Positions 47,401 to 59,400 of a DNA stretch of 64,000 nt are shown here, piece after piece. The stretch is from the NCBI RefSeq assembly GCF_963678635.1, contig NC_087062.1, positions 62,106,386 to 62,170,385 on the forward strand, written 5' to 3'. The notes under the pieces are model-generated. The model worked only from the letters and a program-made list of their open reading frames with translations, searched no databases and was not told where the DNA came from. The position numbers were made by a program, and so were the translations under genes. Within the stretch, counting starts at the first letter, position 1. Every line of letters starts with the position of its first letter. The DNA comes from Symsagittifera roscoffensis. Its lineage: Eukaryota; Xenacoelomorpha; Acoela; Convolutidae.

Positions 47401-50400
47401 AAATCAATTAAATTTCGGTTGCATGCTATAATGTTTGTATCGTCTGCAAAAAGGAAAACCTCCAATCTTTTTGAAACTGGGATTATCGTTTACATATATC
47501 AGTAAGAGGAGCGGGCGTAAGATAGAACCTTGAAAGAACCCCAACGTAACAGGCTCCCAATCAGAAGACACATCGTTAACTCGCGCACTTTGCTGTTAGC
47601 CAGCTATACAACCCTTAAACCAGTTGCGACAATCCTCAAACTCAATAGAGTTCTAGTTTTTGAAGCAGGATGATATGATCAACAATATGAAACGCTTTTC
47701 TCAGATCGATAAAGTGCATCCTAAATTTCATTTGAAAAGCAAAAGTTACACCCCCCGTCGAAAAACAAATTAATTCAAAAATAGGTTGGTCCTTGAAACG
47801 ACGAATTACGATCCAACTAAACAAATAAAACATCAACCGAAACTATTGAAGCCGAAGAAACTTTGAAGCGAATAAAACAATGAAAAGCAAAAAAAATGAA
47901 ATAAAAAATAAGAATTGGTTTACAACCAGCAATTGAAAAACATTCGAATAGAACGGTTTTAGAAAATGCAGAGAAGCTCAAAAACTATATGTTCGCCTGA
48001 TATTCTATCAGCAAAGATATGCCAACTGATTCTCATCAAGAGATATTGTTGAACTGTCGCTAGATAAATAAGACAAGGCATTAAGACGACATAACAGTAA
48101 GACGACAAATGAGAGTTAAAACATGTAAATTGAACAATTAAACTTTAAGCGAATTATAGTTCTCAGAAATATAAGTGGACAAATTGCGTGTAGCGTCGTC
48201 TTTAAGTCCCACCAATAACGGTTGTCGTCTTAAAAGCTGTCGTCATATTTGCCGGACACCTGTTGAACCTGATAATTGTTGTGCTGAAAAAGCCGAAATT
48301 CCGATCTGACAAGGCTTGCAATTCGCAAGCGTTAAAATGCTCGAAAAGTCACATTACAATTACTTCTATCAAAAACTAGACGTAACAAACACTACTCATT
48401 TTGAGCTTCTACTTGTCTTGGAACCAGCAGAAATAATTTTTACACACCTGCTCTTCCGTTCCACTTAGAATGGCTTCCAGATTGTCGAACATTGAGAGCA
48501 TCCTGGAATCTTTAATCATTTGTTTATTGGACTCTACAAAGGTCGACCTGATTCGGCTATTCTCCTTTTCAGACGAGGTCGCAAGGTCGCCTCGGGTTTT
48601 ATTTCCATTTCGTGACGTCATTGCTGCTTTCGTAAGATCATCTTCATTCGTGTAGTCATCCTCTTCGTAGTCCATATCGAGAGCGTCTTCGTTAAGGTTG
48701 TGACTCGGGATCCGTTCGTGGCCCGCAGATTTTCCGATAGTAGTCTCAAAGAACATCTCTACAAAAGCATAGTTCGCAATCATAAATTTACTCACCAGCG
48801 GATTTAGACGGGGGGGGGATTCAGGAATTCGACTCCCTGCCTACCCAGAGGGTCCCTCCTTTGTAATATTTTGAGATATCCTTTTTTTTGGTGATAAGGC
48901 CTCAATATATAATGATTTTGTTTGCGGCGCAGAAAATTTGGCCAAAATCGGGTCTTTATAGTGATTTGGGAGAGCTCAGAAAATCAATTTGGTTGACCTA
49001 TAAAAAGGTCGACAAAATTTTTGAATTTTTTTTGAAAATCCTCCCCCTCGAGAAAATCCTAGATCCACCCCTGAATTTACTTGAACCCCTTTCGAAGAAA
49101 ACTTCAATTTGTCTTAAACATGTCGCCAAAAAAAGCCCGCTCATTTTTATGAAATATTTATAAAATTTTCGGTTAGATCATGATCGCCTGATATCCTTTT
49201 GATGAACTTTTTTAAAAAATGTTTTAATAGTCGAAGTGATTCAAATAGTCTGCCTTTCGTATAAAACACGATCACTTACCACTTGATTGCTCATTATTGG
49301 ATTTGGTGACATCTTCAATAGGTTCATCTTTGACGGTGACGGCTAAAATATTCGATTCGATTGGTCTGCAGTAATAAATGATTGGGTCGGTGAAATTAGA
49401 CAGAAGCAAAAAGATACGAAAATCAAAACGTGAAGACAAGACAAAATAAATAAAAATAAAATCAAAAAGGAAAATTTAGATAAAAATGCAGTTCTTTCCT
49501 AGTTAATGGACAAAAAAATTGTGATAACTTTAGACAAAAATTGATGGAGACAAAACTTGCTTGGAATTTTAGCAGAATTTTTGCGCATTCGGGTCCAAAA
49601 TTTTACCCAAAAACCAAACATATTAGGCTTTTTATAGTCAACCAAAAATTACGCCAGAACTACCATACCAATTGATGACAAAATTATATCAAACTGATCC
49701 TCTTATGTAGAACAACAAATTTAAAGAAAGGTATACATCTTCTAAAATTTGTATCAATAAATTTATTTTTGCTTCAGAGTAAAAAAAACGTGTCTTTTAC
49801 ATTATAAAAATATTTTCAAAACATTTTTAAAATAGCCAACTGGCAGTTGGAAAAAGTAACGAACACAAGAAAGCAGAAAAAACAATGACTTTTAAAGTAA
49901 AAAAAATATATGGCATTAAGCCTATTTGAATTTCAAGACGAATTTATGTTTAAAATTTTTTGATAAATTGAATTCAATTTGAGAAAACTGGATTTAAAGG
50001 TACAAATTTTTTCCGCTGTGCTGCGAAACCTATAAAATAGAATCCACTTTCGCAGCTAGAAATTGTTCACGTTTTTTTCGCCATTTTCACGTTTGTATTT
50101 GGAGAGAGCAATTTACCTAGCTTTCAGCAGAAGAAAATGTACTGTGCTCAAAAAGTGCATATATATGAATGCGCATCTTTAACTATAAGAGTTTTTTAGA
50201 GTTTCACCTGAAAAAAAAATCACAAGACCTAAATAAGAGTCTTCGCTACGTACATTATTCAATAGAACTATTTTTATATAACTGAATTACTCATGGCTCA
50301 TCGTGATACTCGTCTTGCTAGTACCACTCAAACTCCTTGTGGAAGTTGCACAACAACAAATGAGAAAGATGAGTCTATTCAATAAAACAAATGTGAGCTA

Positions 50401-53400
50401 TCGATTCACCAGAAATGTACTGATATTTCTGCTATCAGTACATGGACACTGACACCTGGAAACTGAAATAAAAAACATGAAACTCAGGGTTGTACTTTTC
50501 GATTTTTTTTTGGGCTATCTAATAGGCTCCCTTTGATATAGTTTTGTCAGCAATTGATCCGGGAATTCTGGCTTAATTTTTGATTGACTCAAAAAGCCAA
50601 AAATGATTGGTTTTGAGGTAAAAATTTTGGACCCGAATGCGCAAAACGTTTACCCATAAAACTTAAGCAAGTTTTTTATCCGTCAGTAATAATCGCAAAC
50701 ATTCATAAGACCACTGATTCGATTGTCTATATATCATCACCCCCTAGAATATCGACCCTGTAAATTCTTTGGTGGGCGGTATCTGAAGGGACTCCATCGG
50801 AATTTATTACACAAAGGTGATGCGGAGCCTCGCAATACTTGGAATAGAGCAAACATTAAAGCGAAAAAACATTTAATGTTGAAAAAAAAACTTGGTGAAT
50901 CAAAAAAGTTTTCGTATGTCTCGATAAAAAACAATTAGAGGCCCAGCTGGAGGTACGTGTTTGACATTGAATGAATTTGCTATCCTGATACGGCACCATG
51001 TGTGATTTCAAAAATTGGACTTTGCTTAAAACCTTAGTTGTTTCTCTACTAAGAAAAGTGAGACGATAGAAAAATTTTGAGATAAACAATTTTCCAAGGA
51101 GATAACATTTTTCCTACCAAAAATTAAGGAGTCGCCAATTCTGCAGAAACAATTGTCTCAATCAGTTCTTCCAATTGAAGTTTTCATCTCAGATTCCATT
51201 GAGTAAAGTTTAAGAAAACTCAAAAAGTTTCTAAAAAAAGGTCAAAAGACTTTCCAAAACCTACTAACTTTTTTTCAGCGAAAAGCAGATTGTGACAGCT
51301 TAAGCAGATATCATTTCCAAAACCGGGCTTCACGATTGAACAACTTGAGAATTGGCACGGCAGTTTTCACATTGACTTGCTTGAAGGCCATAACTTTTTC
51401 ATTAGAAAATTGGGCATAGCCAATTATAAAGGTAGGCTTTCAACAACTGTTGTTTCGATTAAACGTAAGTTATCAGATACGACAGGATAGCTAGCGAGAA
51501 AAGTCCATGAAAACAGTCATCAAATCAATATTTGACATTACCGAGAATCATACCTTGTTGTGTGAAAAATTAGGGCGTAACCACTTATCCAGAAGGGATT
51601 CACGCAAACTGTAATTTAGAGTGAACCTAAAACCTCATATTGGGAGGGTAGTTCTTAAGAAAAGTAAAAAAATTTTTTTTTAAAAAAACGGATAAAAATA
51701 TCAGAAGTTTGGCTTTTCCGAGGGCCATAACCATACGAAGTCACGTTCAGTAAAATTACAAATTGTAGGAGTAATCAAACAATAAAAGCAACATTAGAAA
51801 ATGCGCACAAAAAAACGATTCCAAGATGTGACAACCTAGCCGACAACAGATAAGCAGACAAATAACTGGCCGACAATTTTATATGAATTAGAATAATTCC
51901 CGTTAAAAAAACAAGTCCTGGTCAGATTCGAACCCAGGACCTTTGCAGTACCAGGCATATTCGTTGCCTCCACGCTTAATGGGCCGGGAACGCTAAGAAA
52001 TTTGACACAGAGGCGAAGTTTCACATCGCATACACAAGCAAAAGTATGACCGATAACGCTACTGGGAAAAATTGAATTAGTAAAACTTTGAGTCCACAAA
52101 AGTGACGCACGCCAATTATGAGTCTACATAATTGCTAAGTGACGCAAGCCAATTATGACGAATCCTCCTATTTTGTTGCGGGTCATCTTCCCTAAAGTGC
52201 TATTTGTAATATAATAGTCTGTTAATGTCCTTAGCATTGGCTGTACTTAATAGCTGGTTATATATCAAAATGAAAACTTTCAAATTAATCACATTTTGTC
52301 GCACAATAATTACGACTTAGGTTGAAAAAAAGAGAGTTCATTTTATCACGCCTGCTTTGCTTGTATAAATACAATTTGAAAAAAAGTACTGCTAAAGAAG
52401 AGTCCTGTGAACAAAGTTTTTTATGGGAAAAAAGTCTAGTACACGATTGCAATACCCTTGTTTATCGCAAGGGTAAAAAACAATAAAATTATACCCAATC
52501 TTAAATAAAATTCACACCCGAAAAATAATAGCTCCAAACTAACAAAAATAAAAAAAATCCTGTTATCAATAATCATTGCCTGTTTTGTTTTCCTTCAATG
52601 ATGATAAGAATAATTAAAACCTACAAAAAAGCTTAGTTTCATCTGCTTCGTTGACAGGGATCCCGTTGCTCTCGCCAAGGTCGCCGATACCCTCTATGAT
52701 TTCCTCTGTGCGAGTGGAAGCTCCAGACTCAGCCGCCGCCTTCATATCACCCTCTGTCTTCCCTTTCAGCTCTTGGCCAATTTCTGCTGCCTTAACAAAC
52801 TCGTCGTACTTCAGTGGCTCATATTTGTGTCCGTTCTCTTTCAGCCACGCCTAATAGAAGCAGCAAAATTTGTTTTACTTCAATTCATAAAACATAGCCA
52901 ATGAACGCAAGTAAACAAAAAAGTACTCTCAACTTTTGAATTTCCAATAAAAGCGCATTGAAGCTCTTTGAATTTCAAGATAAATCTATGATTGACAATT
53001 TTTTTCATAAAATAAACCCGATTTAAGAAAACTGCATCAATAGTTTAAAACTTTGTTCTGCTGTGAAATCTGATAATTAAATTTCATTTTCAAAAGTTTT
53101 CGCGACTGTTACTTTTACACTTTCGCTGTTCGATAGTTGAGTTTGCCTTCCTTTTAACGAAAGAAATGACCTGAACTTAATAAAATTAAAAGTCAAACCG
53201 CGAAAAAGTAAATTTGAGCGTGAACAAACTTATTTTAAGACTTTCCTGAAAAAAAAAAACAGGCAAGAAAACCATCACGACTTATAGAAAGAGTCTTTAC
53301 AAAGTTAATTGTTTCTTAGTCAAACAAGTCTATTTCGTTGTTAGAGAGCGTAATTTGTCAGCCATTCGGCAAATGAATTAAATTTAACTTAAAAGAATTC

Positions 53401-56400
53401 GAATGTCAAACCGCGAACAATCAAATTTAAAAAAAAAACAATTTTAAGATTTTTCCTGAAAAAAAACCATCGCGGCTGTATAAGAGTCTGAGCTATTTTC
53501 ATCTATTCTAGAAACCACTAAGAAAACAGACCGCTGAAAAATTGTATTTTAACGTCAAGATACTTGTTTTTAGGAATAACATCATTTTTTTCTATCAAGT
53601 ATCGTCTAGGTCTGGTTGATTCTTTTATTCAGTACTTCTTGTGCACAGATTGTTTCCTTTCTTTTGGTTAAGGCTCATTACTTCCTTAAAGCTTGTGATT
53701 TCTTCTCGTTCAAAACCCACACAGCTCCCATATTGTGCTTTTTGATAGAAGCAGGGCCACCGATTCCGGTGACTGGGTCCGCTGTAGCTTCTAAAAACCA
53801 TCAAACTGTGGTTTTTCATAGTAGTGGTATGGAGTCGAAATATTCCGTTTTTGTACATCAGCTGGACAACTCAGAAAAGGCGGGAAAACAGTTAATAGTC
53901 GTGTCTATCAGCCAGTGTTTAGGAATCAGGAGCATGCTCATATGATGTGCCTGTAAGAGGAAAAAGTCCGTAGAATTTAGCTTCCAGATGTCTGGCACAG
54001 AGGCAGAGACTAGTCATTGGGGTTACTTTTCAAGGACTGGAGAAAAGGTGGGCAGTATTATTGTAAAGTTGAGGCACAGGGGACATTTTTCGGTAGGTAG
54101 CTTCGTTCAGGTGTTTTAACTAAGAGATGAGTAAACAGAGCGAATTGAATGCAGGCTGCAGCGGGCCTTGCGGTTCAGTGTTAACTGTTCCTGTTCAAAA
54201 GTTTCACTTAGGTTTTCAGTATTTAGTGAGACAGAGGGTTGCATTCATTGCAACAGCTGTGAGCGTTTATGAGTCCGAATATTAGTCCATTAAAAATTCC
54301 GCGGTATGGTTTTGCTGTTTAAATTGAACTGTTTCTTGCAGAGCAGCAAAAAAGGGTTTAATTGTTTCAAGGCAGGGGGCAAGCGCAGTAGCCTTACCTC
54401 CGATGCCTTTGAAATTCCACTGTAACTGGCGAAGACAAGATTTGTTTCGGGTTGAATTGATTGGTTCTGGGGAGACGCCCTGAGGTCGCGGTTTCTGTAT
54501 CTGGGGTCATAGATGTTCGGGTAGTTGCGGGATGTGCTTCTACGCACTGTATTATAATATCGAACAGTAGAGGGTTTAATTGGAGGAGTTTTGGGTTCTG
54601 GTGTGAATTGTTGGTTATGGGTGAGGATAGTCTAAGTTGATAATAGATATTTAATGAATGGCATGAACTCAACTACGTGCAGTAGTTCCAGGTGGTTTGA
54701 TCACTTGCAGTAATTGTATTGTTGGTCGATTTATCGCATTCGAATAGAGTTCACATGAGTCTAGCGGCCGAACTGTCACAATAACTGTGATTAAGAGCAG
54801 CAGACGGGTCTTTAACAAGGCGCAAAATTGAGTCGTAAAGTTGCATAAAAGTTCCCAAAACGGCCTCGAACACCCTCTCCTCAAAAACAAACTTTCCTTG
54901 TAAGCTTACCCTTCCCATGGACAGCTATTTCTTCGCACGAAAAATGGTTCAGAGACATCTGACCCGTGCGATACATGTTTTACGGTTACACGTCTTACAT
55001 AGAAGCGTCTTTTGTGGAACGTTTTCCTTACGATCAGCGTATATAGTGTCAAAACATTATTCAACTTAGAATGTACGGAGGCACCAGTTATTCTTCTTTT
55101 TAAAGAAATTCCATTTGATTGATCAATGCTTTAAGCTTAACTAAAGCTGTCTGGCCACGATAAATTTGAACAGAAGCTTTCGAGTTCTTAAAAGTAATAC
55201 ATCTCTTACTTTGCTATGTCTCCATTTATCTCCAATCGAGAATATGTTGCGTGGAAATTAAAAGAAAAAAAAACACACCCGAATACCAAGTTCCTCCACA
55301 TTTTCAATGGTCGGAACAGTAATCAAAAACTCGGAAATTTACCCTTAGATTTTCCCAGTGAGCTTTGTTCTGACAGTGATTAGTTTTGGCGGGACTCTCG
55401 TTGTAGTAGAACTTCTCGCACAACACACAGTACCATCCAGTCACTGGTACTATGAAATCCGGACCCATTATAAGGTCTGGATTGTATACTCGTACACGCC
55501 ACCTCTCACCCGTGTAGTAGAGTCCTGGAAACCTCTCCGGGTCGTCCTCTGGCTAAAAGAGACAAAAACTGATTTGGACTACATTCCCTATAGGAAACCT
55601 TCTTAGCTGAGAGCAGTTATTGTATCCCTCTTCTATTTTGAGGAGTACTTGAGTTCTAGATGAAACTTAGCCTTTTTTGCTCCGGCCCTACCCACTGCAG
55701 ACACTACCAGGAAGAGGGTTATCCATTTCAACGTAGCCGTTTCCACCTTGAAATGAAGCTCGAAAATGTTTCTCGAATATGCTGCTTGCTCACCTTTACG
55801 TCTTTTACGGCGTCCACTAGCACTCCGCTGAAACAATCAAATATTAAAATTTGACACTGTAAGTGACATAAAGTTTAATGTGTAGTGACAAAAATGAACT
55901 AAATTCAATGAGTCATCTAACTAGTTTCAATTTAGAAATCTCAAAAATATTCGGATAACAACTACAGCTACGACACCAAGCTTTCCCATCCCGTCAAAAA
56001 GTATTGAATATTTATGTACGTTGCGTCCTTTGATGCGTCATCATTTCCAGATTCCTCTTTTGCCATTAAACCGGCGACCTCTTCTTTTGCCTGCGGATTG
56101 CTTCGTGAACGTAAGAACTTCTCGACTAGTTCATCCATTGTAGTCCCGCTGGACTCGCTGAAGGACTGCAATTTCTTCATGACGTAGATGTGCTTCTCGT
56201 TCTTCTCTTCGTGTTCAATCTTCTCCACTGCAGATTTAAACTTCACATTGCATAATTCACACTTCCACTCCTGCTGCACTTCTGTGACAGGAGACTTCGG
56301 CTGCAAAAAATTTAAGATGAGGACTGATAAAGCTCAATACAAATATCTACAGCCACCTATCGATTGCATATTCATATTCAATCAAAGGTACTCATATTCA

Positions 56401-59400
56401 ATCAGATGCAATCAAATGGACCACTGTTCAAGTAAAACATAGAGATCGCCTTATTTGCCGGAAACCTTTTGGCACGACGCAACACACAAGCTCTGAGATT
56501 GTATTTCTGAGAAGCTGAATTCGCTTAACTTCGAACAGTTCAATTTACTCTCATTTGGCGTCTTAATGTTATGTCTTAATGTCATTTTTCGTCTGTTATT
56601 CTTTTTTGATGACTGTAGTCGATGATTCCTTATTTACTAAGTTTTTACGCGTTTGTATAGATTTGTTATCACACCACGTACAACAAACGACACCAATTTG
56701 ACGAACATAATAATTTGAAGAACTTTTATTTGTAGTTTTTATGATTATGGTCGGAACATTCTGTGTTACTTTCAGAGCAACCGGCTATCCTCGTTTGACT
56801 TTCGAATTATTATCCGCGCATGAACGAAACTGGCAAGACTTTTCATCGCAAACTCCAGTTTATGGATCTTTTCGATTTTTTTTCCAAATTAGGGCAAAAT
56901 TGTATGTTTTGTCATACTTTTTCTTACATAAATAAGGGTGAAAAAAGTTGTAAATGATGTAAACCAATTCATAATGATTTTCCCACGGTGTTGACACAAA
57001 AAATTTCCAGATCGCATTTTTTATAATTAAAAGCTGTTATGTGGATACATTTGAAATCATTTCTCTTTTCTGAGTAACAGCAACAACAACAACAACAACA
57101 ATAACAGTGTATCAATTCATTTACACAGAGGCGAAGCTGCGCTCCGCAAACACTAGCGAGAACACGACAAAAAGAAGCTGCAAAATGCAATAAGAAAAAG
57201 TGAAATGAATCTCGAGTTAGTAAAAATTCGACGTCTCGTATTCGATCTGCAATCAGGAGATGATGAGTCTCACGCATTAACCACTCACCATGGACGCTTA
57301 ATTAATTACAATAGCCACAAAAAAGCAGAGAACAGATTTTCTGAAACTTCGAATGCTACAGATTGAGATCATAGCGCAAATGCCACCAAACAAGTGAATA
57401 CTTTTAATCAACGCGTTTATTTGCGAGTTAGGTTCGTACTAATACACTGCTCACAAGCTCGCAATGTAAATATGGTTTATGTTTCTCACTAACCTTTGTC
57501 TTGCTTGGACTTCTTTCTCGCTGACTGCGGGCCCTAGATCGGCTCCGGTTAGACGAGGACCTGTCTCTGCCTCGAGAGAACTCTCGTCGATTAGGTCCGA
57601 ATCGATCACCCTTAGAACGAGATCGACGTCTGGGTGGTGACCGATCCCTCTAAAATAAGAGGAAAATCGGTTTTTATAACATTTCCTAATCTCAAGCTTA
57701 TATAACATCATTCTACGTCGAACAAAATTTCGACTACAATTGAGAAATAGTCAAATCAATCTGTTTAATTTTTCATGAAGCTAATAATTCATGAAGATAA
57801 ATTGTCGGTTCTTCGCTTTTTTTTAGCAAAAAAGGACCAATTGAGCATTCCCCTCATTCCCGCGTGGCATGTTGACAATCGTTTGAAATTAGTTTCAACG
57901 CAGAGGCGAAGCGGAGCTTCGCACCACTTGCGATTTAACGCTATCATAAAAAAAAACATGTTGACAATGTTGAAAAAATTAAGTGAAAGCTGGAGGTACG
58001 TGTTTGATATTTTGAATTTGTTTTACCGATGCGGGACGAAATACGTAATTTAAAAAATTGACTTTGCCCAAAAACTTAGTAGGTTCTCTTCTAAAATAAG
58101 TAATAGTGAAAAGATTTTGGAACTTTGCCGAAGACAACATGTTTCTTACAAAAAATTAAGGAGTAACTGCTTCTAAAAAAAACGGTCTAAAAATTTCTAA
58201 AAACGGTCAAGTTCAAAGACTCGATTTTCTAAAGAATGCAAAAAACAAGTCGTGGTCGGTAAAAAAGAGAAGACTAGAATAATCGGGTTTCTCGATTGAA
58301 CACTTAACATGAGAATTGGCACGGTATTTTTCGAGTTAGTCAAACAAACTTCCGAAAAACGGTCAGTTTCAAAATTTTCACTTGTTGGAAGGTCATACCT
58401 TTTTTCTTAAAAAACTGAGCGCATCAAACTATGGAGATAAGCTTTTAACAACCTCCTGTGTCGATTCAACCAATGATATCAGATTTGGCGGAATAGTTAT
58501 CGAGAAAAGTCCACAAAATGGCCAAAAAATCAGAAAGTTAACATTTCCGAGAATCATGACTTAGTTTTAAAAATTTGGGCGTAGCCATTTATGCAGAAGA
58601 GATTCATTCAAACTCTCCTTTCAATTGAACCCAAAAATCCAGTTTGGCTGGGTAGCTCACGAGAAAAAACGAGAAGGTAAACAAATCAAATTTTTGACTT
58701 TCCTGAAAAAAATTTGGTCGTACTCGCATATGCAAAGGAGCTTCACACAACACGTTCTTTGGATTGAACCCAAAATCTCAGATATGCGAGGGTATTTTTG
58801 GCACAATTCAAAAAATTTAGAAAACAGGATTTAAAAAGTGACATTTCCGAGGACGATAACTATTTGTATTAAAAAATTGGAAGTAGCCGTTAATTTAGGA
58901 AAGCTTCTTACTACCCGTTATCTCCACTGAACCCACAACCTCAAGTTTGGGAAGTTAGTTTTCGAGAAAAGCCAAAAATATTCAAAAAAGTCCAAAAAAT
59001 CCTGTATTAAGAGGGTCATAAATTTATACTTAAAAAAGTTTCAGCGTAGCCACTCAGAGGGGAGCTTTTCAAACTCGTTCTATTCAATGAAACCAAAATT
59101 TTAGATTTGGTAGGTTAGTTTTTGAGAACCCCTACAGATTTTGTCGAATGCTATAGACAAAGGTGCAAAACAAAAAGAGATCAGGTGAGTATGAAGGCAC
59201 ACAAGAAGGTAAAAGATCTTGCTGTGGATACCTTTTTTGAAAATTGGTAGCTCTTTCAGAAAAAAACTTAATTAGTAAACTTGAAAATCCTTGAAAAAAT
59301 AACTTGATAACAAAGGCGACAAACATTGGAACGAAACTTGTTAAGCCCAAAAAAAACTGTTGTCATAACAACTTTCATCAAATTTATAAGTTTTTACGAC

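Larger units (their letters stand above)
49366..52620. other. intron 7 of the zinc-finger gene, repeats
   Basis: Copies of the intronic repeat (49850-50260) and of the 27.1-kb repeat body (50815-51300), a tRNA-like stretch on the minus strand at 51915-51980 with a perfect GGTTCGAATC B-box, and a hairpin-headed repeat (52007-52373). A CCCTTGC palindrome lies at 52453-52475. No further exon seen. Confidence 0.5.
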
